This document shows, piece after piece, positions 7,971 through 16,661 of a DNA stretch of 43,515 nucleotides (positions within the stretch are counted from its first letter, which is position 1; each line of letters starts with the position of its first letter). Under the pieces are notes generated by a model. It was not told where the DNA came from. It was given only the letters and a program-made list of their open reading frames with translations, and made no database searches. The position numbers and the translations under genes were made by a program. This DNA comes from RGIG1995 sp045587445. GTDB lineage: Bacteria > Bacillota > Clostridia > Oscillospirales > CAG-272. The stretch covers positions 1-43,515 of the forward strand of contig JAZNCH010000061.1 of NCBI GenBank assembly GCA_045587445.1, in the 5' to 3' direction.

Positions 7971-8317
7971 TGCCAATTAAACCGGAAAATAAAAAACTTT
8001 ATCCAAAAAATTGGAAAGAAATTCGAGAAAATATCTTAAAAAGAGCAAACAATCGATGCGAGTTTTGCGGTATTGAAAATCACATCGAGGGTTTTAGATT
8101 AGCCGATGGGCGTTTTGTGAGAACGGACAACGATGTTAAAAATAAACGATTTGCGGAGTCTTTTTGTCATAAAACATTCAAAATAGTTTTGACAATTGCT
8201 CATCTCGACCACGACCCGACAAACAACGACCCGAGCAATTTGAGAGCTTTATGTCAAAAATGTCATAACAATTACGACAAAGAACATCGAAAAGAAACAA
8301 GGAGAGCGGCAAAATGA
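7970..8317 (+). CDS. HNH endonuclease
   Basis: The 115-residue protein contains an HNH fold: zinc cysteines Cys30/Cys33 (RCEFCG) and Cys95/Cys98 (LCQKCH), and the catalytic HLDHDPTNNDPSNLRALC stretch around residue 78. HNH nucleases in phages serve packaging or act as free-standing nucleases. This one lies in the early block, 5.6 kb before the terminase, so a packaging role is less certain. It overlaps both neighbours by a few bases. Confidence 0.85.
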   Translation: MPIKPENKKLYPKNWKEIRENILKRANNRCEFCGIENHIEGFRLADGRFVRTDNDVKNKRFAESFCHKTFKIVLTIAHLDHDPTNNDPSNLRALCQKCHNNYDKEHRKETRRAAK

Positions 8318-8499
8318 TTTTTGAAATGCTTATTGCGTCCGGAGTTTGTTTAGTTATGGCTCTTGGTTCTCTCCATCTTTTAATAAATGCTTGTTATAAC
8401 AAAATGGGATTTTTTACTCTTTTAGCATTGGCGTCTTTTGTAATTTGGACCGCTCTTTTTGGGGCGACTTTTTGCGGAGCTTTTGGAGGTTTTGAATGA
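8314..8499 (+). CDS. small membrane protein with two transmembrane segments
   Basis: The 61-residue protein consists of two hydrophobic helices (about 4-25 and 33-57) with a short positively charged turn (CYNKMG). The start overlaps the HNH stop (ATGA). Size and topology resemble small inner-membrane phage proteins, but its early-operon position argues against a holin. Confidence 0.6.
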   Translation: MIFEMLIASGVCLVMALGSLHLLINACYNKMGFFTLLALASFVIWTALFGATFCGAFGGFE

Positions 8500-8660
8500 A
8501 ATTGATGAGCTATAATTGCAAGATTTGTAATCCGACGGTATTCAATCCGGATTTTCAATCAAAATGTCGGTGTTGCGACAAATTTGTATATAAAACAGTA
8601 GTAATAGAAAAACACGCCGCATGCGGTATAACGGAGATTCCGAGAAGGGAAACAAAATGA
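8496..8660 (+). CDS. 54-residue zinc-ribbon protein
   Basis: This short gene starts at an ATG overlapping the upstream stop (ATGA), with GGAGG 6 bases before the start, and its stop overlaps the next start in the same way. The protein has Cys-x2-Cys (NCKICN) and a second cluster CRCCD, so it is probably a small zinc-binding adaptor. The function is unknown. Confidence 0.6.
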   Translation: MKLMSYNCKICNPTVFNPDFQSKCRCCDKFVYKTVVIEKHAACGITEIPRRETK

Positions 8661-9088
8661 CAAGACAAACATTATCAAGCTATATAAAACGAGCGGATTC
8701 GGAAACCCTGGACGGGATTTTCCATTCAGTAATTGCGGAAATAAACCGCCGCAAAGCAGCGACTCAAAATATTGATGTCGGTTTTTGGAATTCCGATGGA
8801 GTTTACATCGAGGATATTCAAAAAGTTACTCCGGAGGATTTTCTCCCGGTTGATTGCGAGGATATTGTTGAGACTTGCGTTGACAGAGACTTTGCAATCT
8901 GGCTTGACTCAAAAGGAGAAGCAGCTTTGGAGGCTTCTCAAAATGAGAGATTTGTTGAGAAAATTCAAGAGGTGGCGAGCGATTTTGGCTTTGATTTTTT
9001 CTTTATGTCAACGCTCCGAGGATTTAAACAAAAACTCGACCAACTCGAAGAGGATGGATTCTTTGAGGAGGAGAAGGAGGTTGAATGA
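8657..9088 (+). CDS. hypothetical acidic protein
   Basis: The 143-residue protein starts at an ATG overlapping the preceding stop, with AAGGGAAACAA upstream. It is acidic (ending EEEKEVE) and predicted mixed alpha/beta. The start overlaps 8657-8660 and the end overlaps the next gene by 4 bases, so it is translationally coupled. I do not recognise it; DNA mimicry or inhibition by an acidic surface cannot be judged from sequence alone. Confidence 0.65.
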   Translation: MTRQTLSSYIKRADSETLDGIFHSVIAEINRRKAATQNIDVGFWNSDGVYIEDIQKVTPEDFLPVDCEDIVETCVDRDFAIWLDSKGEAALEASQNERFVEKIQEVASDFGFDFFFMSTLRGFKQKLDQLEEDGFFEEEKEVE

Positions 9089-9447
9089 CTTTTGGTTCGG
9101 ACGGATGGCGGTCGGAGCAGCAGCTCACAAGATGGACGGAGTCGGCGATTGATTGCTATGAGCGAGGGTGTATTTGTAAAGGTTGCTTGATGACTCGGAT
9201 TCTCGAGACGAGATGTTTGATGAAAGCAACTGTCATCGCTCTTGTCCGGAAGTTCGGGAAACCTAAAAAACCGGAGGAAATAACCGCCGAATGGATATTT
9301 GAGCAACTCAAAGCTGGAGCAACTTTTCTCTCGTTATCTCAAAAACTCGGAATCCGGAAAGATGTTTTGAGAGAAAGACTCAATCAAAGCGGAATATTTA
9401 TGAGACATTATGGCAAATACGCAAAGGAGAACAAAGATGAAAAATAA
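9085..9447 (+). CDS. Cys-rich protein with helix-turn-helix-like C-terminus, possible regulator
   Basis: The 120-residue protein has a clustered cysteine region (CYERGCICKGC, about residues 24-34, then a further Cys near 44) and a C-terminal stretch resembling a helix-turn-helix (LSLSQKLGIRKDVLRERLNQ, about 84-103). A zinc-binding plus DNA-binding combination fits a phage transcription regulator. This is inference from composition; I do not know the family. Confidence 0.55.
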   Translation: MTFGSDGWRSEQQLTRWTESAIDCYERGCICKGCLMTRILETRCLMKATVIALVRKFGKPKKPEEITAEWIFEQLKAGATFLSLSQKLGIRKDVLRERLNQSGIFMRHYGKYAKENKDEK

Positions 9448-9709
9448 AAAAAGAAAATCAATTCCATTGAGAAAAGCGTCTTTTGAAAAAGATGAGCCTT
9501 GGGGCGAATGGGTAAATTTGCCATCGGCTGACGAAATAAAAAAGCTAAAAGACTCCGACGTGAGCTATTCTTTTATGATTAAAAAACTCTATCTTGACGA
9601 GTTTAATAGGTCAATGACGAAAGCGTTTTGGTATGGGTTTTTCTTTGCGGCAGCTTGGGCGGTTTGCGGTTTGTGTTGTTTAATTACAATTTTTGGAGGA
9701 AAACAATGA
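9437..9709 (+). CDS. small protein with C-terminal membrane segment
   Basis: The 90-residue product has a basic N-terminus and a hydrophobic C-terminal segment (about 63-86, including FFFAAAWAVCGLCCL). AAAGGAG lies before the ATG at 9437; this start overlaps the end of the upstream gene. The stop overlaps the next ATG. Together with the following gene it forms a pair of small membrane proteins. Confidence 0.6.
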   Translation: MKNKKRKSIPLRKASFEKDEPWGEWVNLPSADEIKKLKDSDVSYSFMIKKLYLDEFNRSMTKAFWYGFFFAAAWAVCGLCCLITIFGGKQ

Positions 9710-10149
9710 TAAAAGTTAAATATTTTTTGCAAAATTTTATTATAGATGTATTTGTTCAAGGGGTTTTGATTTTGAATCTCCTTAACATTGACGAGACCCC
9801 GGTTAAAAACTTATGCGGAGCGATTCCTTTTTTGTTTTTTGTTTTGCTTATCGGCGGGATGTTATCCCTTGCGACTATGGCAGCAGCCGACCGAAATCTT
9901 TTTGAGTTACCATCCGAGGCAAAAAGAAAAATCCTCGAAGTACCGGAGAGCGACAAAGGTTTTTTGAAATTTTATAACAAGATTACGGATTTTTCTTGCA
10001 TTGTGTTGCTATTGTTAAATGGATTTTATGGTTCATTCCTTTTGTTTGTTGGTTTGAAAGTTTGCACAAATACAGTAAGAGAAGCAATCAAAAATTTCAA
10101 AGCAAAGGAGGCGGCGTGTGTTACGGAAACAGACAGAAAAAGAGCTTAA
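9706..10149 (+). CDS. membrane protein with about three transmembrane segments
   Basis: The 147-residue protein has hydrophobic stretches at about 8-26, 36-60 and 100-120, with a basic cytoplasmic-type tail. GGAGG lies 6 bases before the ATG at 9706, which overlaps the previous stop. The function is unknown; a lysogen or host-takeover membrane role is only a guess. Confidence 0.6.
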   Translation: MIKVKYFLQNFIIDVFVQGVLILNLLNIDETPVKNLCGAIPFLFFVLLIGGMLSLATMAAADRNLFELPSEAKRKILEVPESDKGFLKFYNKITDFSCIVLLLLNGFYGSFLLFVGLKVCTNTVREAIKNFKAKEAACVTETDRKRA

Positions 10150-10312
10150 TCATATACTTTGGAGGCTTTCTTGTATTTATCAAAGGATAAATGCAAAATC
10201 CCCCAAAACTCCGGAAGGTCGCAAACAAAAAAGACTTGAATCGGACCTTATAAAATCATCTTATGTAAATATTTATAAAAAAATGGAGGTGTTAAAAAAT
10301 GGCACAAATTGA
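10118..10312 (+). CDS. small basic helical protein
   Basis: The 64-residue protein starts at a GTG, 6 bases after AAAGGAGG, and overlaps both neighbours. It is basic and helical, with no cysteine-cluster or known motif. The product is unrecognised. Confidence 0.55.
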   Translation: MLRKQTEKELNHILWRLSCIYQRINAKSPKTPEGRKQKRLESDLIKSSYVNIYKKMEVLKNGTN

Positions 10313-10856
10313 AAATCAAATAATCCTTTGCGATTTGGATGGATGTCTTGTGAATACGGCTTGGATTTGGGAAGTTGTAAATGCTTATAAAATGACTAAA
10401 GACGAAGGGTTTGATGTTTTTAATAAACTTGCAAACGCTGAAAGAAACAAAATCGACGAGACATTGTTCAAATATCTTTGTTTTAAGGCTTCCGGAGGTT
10501 TGAAGCTGCATTTTATGACCGCTCGAAGCGAGTTGATTGAGGTTGAGACAATCAATTTTCTCCAAAAGAAAACCGGTTTGATATACGGGAAGGAGTTTAC
10601 AATCTCCTCTCGACCATCGACCGACGTGTCAACTCCGGCAGAAAGTAAGGGCGTAAGGGTTCAAGCTATGCTCGACGCCGGAAAGAAAATAGCGTTTGCG
10701 ATTGATGATGAGGATGATATTTTGAGAATGTATATTTCAAAAGGGATTCCGGTTATCAAATGGATTAACGGCTATATTCCAACCGCTATCGCTAAAGAAT
10801 TCGGCTCTCAATTTATGGATATATTCAACCCGGAGGCGTTACAATGTCAAAATTAG
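10299..10856 (+). CDS. HAD-superfamily phosphatase
   Basis: The 185-residue protein carries the HAD signature: motif I CDLDGCLVN with Asp12 and Asp14, motif II FMTARSE with Thr74, a motif III Lys at about 129, and motif IV IDDEDD at about 135-140. It resembles the phosphatase half of phage polynucleotide kinases and 5'-nucleotidase-like HADs; no kinase domain is present. It may act on nucleotides or on nucleic-acid 3' phosphates during repair. The substrate is inferred, not shown. Confidence 0.75.
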   Translation: MAQIENQIILCDLDGCLVNTAWIWEVVNAYKMTKDEGFDVFNKLANAERNKIDETLFKYLCFKASGGLKLHFMTARSELIEVETINFLQKKTGLIYGKEFTISSRPSTDVSTPAESKGVRVQAMLDAGKKIAFAIDDEDDILRMYISKGIPVIKWINGYIPTAIAKEFGSQFMDIFNPEALQCQN

Positions 10857-11329
10857 AAGAATGTTCAAAACATAACGAGGAAATTATTTGCCCGAATTGC
10901 GGCTCTTTACAAGTTGGAGAAGTGAAACATACTTCTCCCTGGTGGATGTATGGTCATATTTGCTCAAATTGCGAATATTACATCTCCGAGAGCGAATGGC
11001 AGCGAACAAACGAGCATAAACAAATCTTTTTTAATAACAATTATCCAAAACTCCACGGACAAAAAACCGCTCGTCTTTGCGGTGTTTTGACCTCGGTTGA
11101 CCCGGAGCTTTTGGAGATGAAATTCCCTGGATTGATAGAGTTCGACACGACTCGAGATGATGGGCGTCGATTCGCTCTTGATAAAGGTTCAAAATATTTG
11201 TTATTGCTATTCATCGGGGATAAATGGATTATGTTTCCGACTCTCCGAAAAGAAAACAAAGAGAATCTCAAAAAATACGCCGATTCGATTGGAGATACTT
11301 TTGAGATTGTCATTATAGAGGAGAAGTGA
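10844..11329 (+). CDS. zinc-ribbon protein, unknown function
   Basis: The 161-residue protein has an N-terminal zinc ribbon (ICPNCGS around residue 16 and ICSNCEY around residue 39) and a C-terminal alpha/beta domain. GGAGG is upstream of the ATG, which overlaps the HAD gene. Its stop overlaps the next start. No function is assigned. Confidence 0.65.
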   Translation: MSKLEECSKHNEEIICPNCGSLQVGEVKHTSPWWMYGHICSNCEYYISESEWQRTNEHKQIFFNNNYPKLHGQKTARLCGVLTSVDPELLEMKFPGLIEFDTTRDDGRRFALDKGSKYLLLLFIGDKWIMFPTLRKENKENLKKYADSIGDTFEIVIIEEK

Positions 11330-11643
11330 TGGGCGTTAGAAAAGAAGCAAAGGACGAGATTGTTAGATTGATGTTACAGGAAACGCCGACGGAGGAAATC
11401 GCCAATATTATGGGATATTCCGTCGGAACGGTCCGGAAGGTGTTTGAGGAGCTTCGTGAGGAGTACGGAGTAAGCTCAAAGACAGGAATTGCGATGGCTT
11501 ATTTGCAAGAGGAATTGTTGAAGTTTAATAACCATTTTAAAAATATTTTGAATTTGATTGATGGTCGTCAAAATGCGACTTCCCAAAAACGCAGACGAGG
11601 CATGCGAAAGAATCCAAAAAATGACAAAAAGAAAAAAAATTAA
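11329..11643 (+). CDS. helix-turn-helix protein, candidate late regulator
   Basis: The 104-residue protein starts with a LuxR/sigma-region-4-like helix-turn-helix (about 6-45, with EEIANIMGYSVGTVRKVFEE) and ends in a Lys/Arg-rich tail. It is the last gene before a terminator and the late block, the place where phages commonly keep a late-gene activator or antiterminator. That role is inference; a small terminase-like packaging protein is a weaker alternative. Confidence 0.55.
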   Translation: MGVRKEAKDEIVRLMLQETPTEEIANIMGYSVGTVRKVFEELREEYGVSSKTGIAMAYLQEELLKFNNHFKNILNLIDGRQNATSQKRRRGMRKNPKNDKKKKN

Positions 11644-11667
11644 AAAATTTTTTTCCAGGCATGCAAG

Positions 11668-11701
11668 ACGCACAAGAGATATGCTCTCAAGTGCGTTTTT
11701 T
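11668..11701 (+). terminator. rho-independent terminator ending the early operon
   Basis: The ACGCAC / GTGCGT stem has a second inner stem (GAGA/TCTC) and is followed by a run of six Ts. It lies 25 bp after the last early gene and separates it from the late block. Confidence 0.8.
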
Positions 11702-11865
11702 GTTGTCAAAAAAATTTTAGTAATTTTGCCATTACTTTGAAAAAAAATCCGCAGTAAAGTTTGATTTGTAAACAGGTTACTTCAATCGGGAAGAGATACC
11801 GAGTTTATAAAAAGCGGGAGCTTTGTCTTTATTTTCAAAGTTCCCTCTTTTGGATAGGAGACGGA
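11702..11865 (+). promoter_or_regulatory. probable late promoter region
   Basis: This gap follows the early terminator and precedes the first late gene, so transcription must start here or read through. I find no consensus -35/-10 pair, consistent with a need for a phage activator. An AAGTTTGATTT word at about 11758 is shared in part with the repeated 34-bp element at 24847 (AAGTTTGATTT) and 42924 (AAGATTGATTT). Confidence 0.4.
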
Positions 11866-12345
11866 ATGAGAGCGGAGATAATTCTCGATTGTTGCAGTTA
11901 TGAAGTCAAGACTTGTTCGAGGACTTATGAATATATTGATTGCTACAAATTAAAACCCGGAGAAAAGTTTTTTAAAAAGAAATTAGCCGACGGGCGTCCA
12001 ACCAAAAGAGAAATTCTCCTCGTTTCAGTTTGTCCGAATTGCCATCATTGGGTTCTAAAATTTCTATGGTACGCAAAAACGGGCGGAAGGTTTCAAGATT
12101 GGGACGAATCAAAAATCGTCCGGGGCAAAAAAGCGGATGAGATATTCTCTCGACGTTGTCCTCTTTACACATTGACCGACATTCCGAATCCGTTTCTCCC
12201 TAAAGCTGAAGGGAAACATTCAAAAAAACTTCCTTGGGTTTATGGAAAAACAATCGACGGATTTTCGCAAATCCCGAGATATATCGACGAATCAGAGGAC
12301 GCCGGATTGAAAATAGTTTGTCCGGTCAAAGTGGAACAAATGTAG
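11866..12345 (+). CDS. Cys-rich hypothetical protein
   Basis: The 159-residue protein starts at an ATG preceded by TAGGAGACGGA. It has cysteines in CCSYEVKTC near the start and CPNCHHW in the middle, so it may bind zinc, and it has a P/K-rich C-terminal half. Its stop is one base into the GTG of the methyltransferase. It resembles phage proteins with no assigned role. Confidence 0.65.
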   Translation: MRAEIILDCCSYEVKTCSRTYEYIDCYKLKPGEKFFKKKLADGRPTKREILLVSVCPNCHHWVLKFLWYAKTGGRFQDWDESKIVRGKKADEIFSRRCPLYTLTDIPNPFLPKAEGKHSKKLPWVYGKTIDGFSQIPRYIDESEDAGLKIVCPVKVEQM

Positions 12346-13019
12346 TGATTAACAACTTTATAAACAAAATAAACTTCGGGGATTGCTTGGAAATTATGAA
12401 AAAGCTCCCCGATAATTCTATTGATTTAATTTTGACCGACCCTCCCTATGGAGAAAAAATGTCTCGCCGGGGAATCTTGGGGAGTTCGAATCGTGGAGTC
12501 GTTAAAGATTACGGGAAAAGCGATTGGGATGACGAGATTCCGGCTCAAGAGTATTTTGACGAGATGTTTCGAGTGTCAAAAAATCAAATAATTTTCGGCG
12601 GGAATTATATGATAACTCGTATCGGCAAAAATTCTCCGTGTTGGATTGTGTGGGATAAAGACAATACGGGCAATTATGCCGACGCCGAGCTTGCGTGGAC
12701 TTCTTTTAATCGAGCGGTCAAAAAATATTGTTGGCGTTGGAATGGAATGATTCAGCAAGATATGAAAAATAAAGAGATTCGGATTCATCCAACTCAAAAA
12801 CCCGTCCGATTGATGGAGATGATTCTCCGTGATTTTTATGACAAGGAAAGCGGGGGCATTGTAGCCGATTTTTATTCCGGCTCCGGCTCGGTTGCGATTG
12901 CTTGTTATAATATGGGGATTCCTTTTATTAGCGTTGAAAAACGATTGGAATATTATCAAGCGAGTGTCAAACGTCTCCAGGACGTACAAGCTCAAATGAA
13001 ACTTTTTAGAGGGATTTAG
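12345..13019 (+). CDS. intact beta-class DNA methyltransferase (N6-adenine or N4-cytosine)
   Basis: This 224-residue enzyme is read from a GTG overlapping the previous stop. The catalytic motif TDPPYG lies at about 34-39, HPTQKPVRLMEMILRDF near 150, and the AdoMet motif DFYSGSGSVAIA near 175, in beta-class order. It is a relative of the broken enzyme at 6621: 57 bp are identical at the DNA level (12553-12609 here) and both end in LQD-QAQ-KLF. It probably methylates phage DNA against host restriction. No restriction partner is present. Confidence 0.9.
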   Translation: MINNFINKINFGDCLEIMKKLPDNSIDLILTDPPYGEKMSRRGILGSSNRGVVKDYGKSDWDDEIPAQEYFDEMFRVSKNQIIFGGNYMITRIGKNSPCWIVWDKDNTGNYADAELAWTSFNRAVKKYCWRWNGMIQQDMKNKEIRIHPTQKPVRLMEMILRDFYDKESGGIVADFYSGSGSVAIACYNMGIPFISVEKRLEYYQASVKRLQDVQAQMKLFRGI

Positions 13020-13020
13020 G

Positions 13021-13815
13021 ATGTTTAATATTGACAATAAAGACCTTGAGCAATATCAAAAGAATCTTGAGAAAGTTCACAAATACGCTTTCCCCGATAC
13101 AGTTCGGGCGACATTGTCAAAGGAGGCTTATGACACGAGCGTCCAATATAAGAAAAACATCCGACAAGAACTCACAATCAGAGGAGGGACGTCAAATATT
13201 GTCTTGAAATCCGTTCACTATGAAAAAGCTCAATATTCCGAAAAAGATGTCAACAAGATGGCGTCTTTTGTAGGGCAGCAAGCCGAGACTTATGGCAAAA
13301 AAACCGAGCAGCTTCGAAAACAAGAATTCGGAGAGACTATTGTCGCAAAACGAAGTCATATAACCAAAGCGACAAAGTTTACTCGTGGCGGAAACTACAA
13401 AAAATTTGTTCCAAAAGATAAATTGATTGCGAGATTAAAAGCTCACAAAATTGAGGACATCGCCAAAAACCCGGTCAAAGGAGACACGGCAAAACAATTC
13501 CGACAAGCGGTGGCGGTTGTTCACAATACTCATAAAATGATAAATTTTATCCCGGACGGTCCAACAAAAAGAGGGAAATTTGGCATATTTCAACTCAAAG
13601 ACACGGGGACATATACCAAAAAAGACGGGAAAAAGGTTATCAAAGGACATTCGGGAAAACAACTCTATACTTTTGAGGATAAAACTCAAAAACTTCACGA
13701 GCGTCCTATGTTAAAGCCGGCGACGGACAAAATCACTTCAACTGCGAGAGAGATTTTTGTCAAAGAGGCTGAAAGAAGGTTATCGACGGAAATGAAAAAA
13801 GGGTTAAAAGCATAA
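13021..13815 (+). CDS. structural or morphogenesis protein, weakly like minor tail protein Z
   Basis: The 264-residue basic protein has a helical N-terminal half with an AFPDTVRATLSKEAYDTS stretch reminiscent of lambda gpZ-like tail-completion proteins, and a Lys/Gly-rich C-terminal half. It starts right after the methyltransferase stop and precedes a hairpin and the small terminase, an unusual place for a tail protein. The family call is tentative. Confidence 0.45.
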   Translation: MFNIDNKDLEQYQKNLEKVHKYAFPDTVRATLSKEAYDTSVQYKKNIRQELTIRGGTSNIVLKSVHYEKAQYSEKDVNKMASFVGQQAETYGKKTEQLRKQEFGETIVAKRSHITKATKFTRGGNYKKFVPKDKLIARLKAHKIEDIAKNPVKGDTAKQFRQAVAVVHNTHKMINFIPDGPTKRGKFGIFQLKDTGTYTKKDGKKVIKGHSGKQLYTFEDKTQKLHERPMLKPATDKITSTAREIFVKEAERRLSTEMKKGLKA

Positions 13816-13820
13816 GAGCA

Positions 13821-13846
13821 AAAACGCCGACAATCCCCGGCGTTTT
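13821..13846 (+). terminator. hairpin, possible weak terminator before the packaging genes
   Basis: A perfect 9-bp stem AAAACGCCG / CGGCGTTTT with an 8-base loop is followed by CTCG, so the T-tract is only the end of the stem. It may attenuate or process the transcript between the morphogenesis gene and the terminase. Confidence 0.5.
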
Positions 13847-13867
13847 CTCGCTCTTTGGGGATTGAAA

Positions 13868-14431
13868 ATGATTTTGACTAAAGAAGAATTCAAAGAGAGG
13901 TTCGCTTATACTGACCTCCCGTCCGTTCATCGCCTTATTAGGTCGGGAAAAATTGACGTCCGAGAGGACGGAACAATTGACACGAACGGGACAGAGAAAA
14001 ACAAAGAATTTTGTTTGAGACGGGACGAAAAGCTCCAAAAAGCAAAAAAGAAAAGCCAAAAAAAAGAAAAAGCTCCTAAAAACGCCAAAACGCTCGACCA
14101 ATTATCGCTCGACATCAAATTGATGAATTCAAAACTCGAGGAGAGTCAACGACGAGCGGAGCTTTTGAATATTAAGGCTCAAAAAGAAAAAGGCGAGCTT
14201 GTTGAGACAGATGTTTTGAGTCAATGTGTGAAGTTGACTTTTGACTCGATGATTAAGAGTTTAGTTGAGATTCCGAATATTTACGCAAATGAAATCATCG
14301 GGATTGTAAAAGCTGACGATTACAACTCGAGAGAGGTTCTTGTTGAATATCTGACTCAAAAGATTACTTCGTGTATTAAAACCGGACTTGATAACGCAAA
14401 AACGGCAGCAAAAAAATATTATGAAAATTAA
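13868..14431 (+). CDS. terminase small subunit
   Basis: The 187-residue protein has an N-terminal winged-helix-like part (LTKEEFKERF..DLPSVHRLIRSGKID), a Lys-rich linker, and a long helical region. It lies immediately upstream of a GpA-type large terminase, the standard place for the Nu1-like DNA-recognition subunit. The ATG at 13868 is used; the TTG at 13862 is an alternative. Recognition rests mainly on position and layout. Confidence 0.75.
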   Translation: MILTKEEFKERFAYTDLPSVHRLIRSGKIDVREDGTIDTNGTEKNKEFCLRRDEKLQKAKKKSQKKEKAPKNAKTLDQLSLDIKLMNSKLEESQRRAELLNIKAQKEKGELVETDVLSQCVKLTFDSMIKSLVEIPNIYANEIIGIVKADDYNSREVLVEYLTQKITSCIKTGLDNAKTAAKKYYEN

Positions 14432-14452
14432 AAGATTCAATCCGGAGGGTTT

Positions 14453-16399
14453 ATGTCATTAGCTGAAGCAAGAGAGAAACAAATCGACAATATTTTTGAA
14501 GCAATCTCGGCTCTTGTTCCAACAGATTCGCTCATAAGTTGTCCGGATTGGGCGGAGGATAACCGCTATATGAATTCCAAAGTCTCCGGGAGAAGTGGAA
14601 AATTCTCTTATGTGAACGCTCCTTATTGCCGAGAGATTGCGGATTGTTTTTCGAAAAATTGTTCAACTCAAGAGGTCGCTATTATGAAGGGCGTTCAATT
14701 GGGTTTGACAACATCCGTCATCGAGAACGCTATCGGATATGTTTTGGATGTGAATCCCGCTCCGATGATGTTTGTTTTTCCGAATGAGGATGAGGCGAAA
14801 GCCTATAAAAAAGTTAAAATCGACAATTTGATTGATAATTCCGGATTAAGAGATAAAATCTTTGCGGAGACGGACAATCGAAACACAAGAAGGACCGGAG
14901 ACACGGCGACACTTTTGGAATTTCCGGGAGGCTCTTTGAAATTTGCTTCAGCAAACAACGCAAAGCAACTCCGCTCATTCCCGGTCAAATACCTTTTCCT
15001 CGATGAGCTTGACGGATACCCGGACGAGCTAAAAGGAGAAGGAAATCCAATAAAGATAGCCGTTGCGAGAACGGAATCCTACACGACTTTTGGAAGAAAA
15101 ATTTGTTACAACTCAACGCCTCTATTGGCTCATAACTCGAAAATTAACGAGATGTATTTGAAAGGAGATTGTCGCAAATTTTACGTCCCTTGTCCGATTT
15201 GTAAAGAAATGCAAGAGCTTGTCTTTTTCAAATCGGATGGAGGTTTTTATTCGGACGAAAAAGCGGTTTTAAAAGAAAATCGCAAAACAAAACCATTCGG
15301 ATTGATGTTTGATGTTGCAGCATGCAGAGAAGGCGATTATTCATCCGTTCGATACAGATGTCCTCATTGTGGCGAGGAGTTCAAAGATTACACAAAACTC
15401 ACAATCGAGCAGCAAGGCGAATGGAGACCAACCCAAAGACCAAAAGTTCCTCATTATAGGAGTTATCACATATCCGCTCTATATTCTTTGACGAAGCCTT
15501 GGGAGAATATCGTCCGAGATTTTATCGAAGCCGGAACGGACCCGAGAAAACTTCAAGTATTTTATAACCTTGATTTAGGGTTGCCGTTTGAGGAGAAAAC
15601 GGGCGGCGTCGAATATCAACAAGTCCAAAGGTTGAGAGATACCGAGACGCCGAACAATCAAGTCCCTCCGGAAGCTCTTATTCTTACGGTTGCGGTTGAC
15701 GTACAAAGAGACCGTCTCGAAGTTGAGATTGAGGCTTGGGGAGACCGTTTTCGTTGTTGGAGTATCGACCATCGTGTTTTTAAAGGCGATACAACGGACC
15801 TCAATGACGAATGTTGGCAAAAGCTAAAAGCAATCAAAGACGAGGAGTTCACGGATGGACGCTTAATTGATTTGGGCGGGATTGACTCCGGCGACGGGGA
15901 ATCAACGGATGTCGTCTATGATTTTTGTGAGCTATACGGAGACGGCGTGTTTATGCCGTTGAAGGGGTTTGTTTCAACAACTCGCTCAAGAGAAAAATTC
16001 AAAATTGCAGACATAAAAAATCGAGAGACGCTCTCTCTCGTTGAGATTTATGTTGATTTATACAAAAACACAATCGCTCGCTATTTGGCACAAGAGGAAA
16101 GAGTTGACGACGAATACCCGGACGGATGGCACACGTTCGCTCGAGGTTATTCGGACGAGTTTTTCCGCCAATTAACAACAGAGCGACGAGTCAAAAAAAA
16201 GCTCGCTTCCGGAATTATAAAAACGGTTTGGGAACAACACGGTCGAAACGAAGCGTTCGACTTGTGCGGATATAATTTGGCGATGTTGGATGTTTTGATT
16301 CAACAGACCTCTCTCTATGTCCTTGGACTCGAAGGAGTAAGTTCTCAAAAAGTGTTTGAGTATTATAAAACGCTACGGGAAATCAAAAAAAGACAATAA
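14453..16399 (+). CDS. terminase large subunit, GpA family
   Basis: The 648-residue protein shows the GpA layout: PDWAEDNRYM near 31, a Walker-A-like KGVQLGLTTS (79-88), Walker B LFLDE (181-185), zinc cysteines (247/250 and 303/306), and a nuclease domain with AVDVQRD around Asp416. It translocates DNA into the procapsid and cuts concatemers, in lambda at cos sites. It is followed by gpW and portal genes. The normal length for the family is about 600-650 residues. Confidence 0.95.
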   Translation: MSLAEAREKQIDNIFEAISALVPTDSLISCPDWAEDNRYMNSKVSGRSGKFSYVNAPYCREIADCFSKNCSTQEVAIMKGVQLGLTTSVIENAIGYVLDVNPAPMMFVFPNEDEAKAYKKVKIDNLIDNSGLRDKIFAETDNRNTRRTGDTATLLEFPGGSLKFASANNAKQLRSFPVKYLFLDELDGYPDELKGEGNPIKIAVARTESYTTFGRKICYNSTPLLAHNSKINEMYLKGDCRKFYVPCPICKEMQELVFFKSDGGFYSDEKAVLKENRKTKPFGLMFDVAACREGDYSSVRYRCPHCGEEFKDYTKLTIEQQGEWRPTQRPKVPHYRSYHISALYSLTKPWENIVRDFIEAGTDPRKLQVFYNLDLGLPFEEKTGGVEYQQVQRLRDTETPNNQVPPEALILTVAVDVQRDRLEVEIEAWGDRFRCWSIDHRVFKGDTTDLNDECWQKLKAIKDEEFTDGRLIDLGGIDSGDGESTDVVYDFCELYGDGVFMPLKGFVSTTRSREKFKIADIKNRETLSLVEIYVDLYKNTIARYLAQEERVDDEYPDGWHTFARGYSDEFFRQLTTERRVKKKLASGIIKTVWEQHGRNEAFDLCGYNLAMLDVLIQQTSLYVLGLEGVSSQKVFEYYKTLREIKKRQ

Positions 16400-16408
16400 G
16401 GAGGCTCA

Positions 16409-16660
16409 ATGCAAGACTTCACAATAAAAGAATTGAAGGAAAATCTCAAAGCTCTAAAAGAGGCTTATTCAAGAGCCGTTGCTTCCGGCGGGGTTACTTC
16501 ATATACAATCAACTCCGGACAAGGTTCAACAACGGTTCAACAAGCGTCGCTCTCATCAATTAGAAACGAAATCTCATATTTTACGGGCTTATTGAATGAG
16601 CGTCTTGAGTATGAAAGCGGCTCACATTGTGTTTATTTGAGAGGTTCGGGGGTGTTATAA
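16409..16660 (+). CDS. gpW-like head-tail joining protein
   Basis: The 83-residue protein, preceded by AAGGAGG, lies between terminase and portal exactly as lambda W does. The N-terminal helix (ELKENLKALKEAYSRAVASG) and small beta part fit gpW, which closes the portal after packaging and prepares tail attachment. Confidence 0.8.
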   Translation: MQDFTIKELKENLKALKEAYSRAVASGGVTSYTINSGQGSTTVQQASLSSIRNEISYFTGLLNERLEYESGSHCVYLRGSGVL

Positions 16661-16661
16661 A

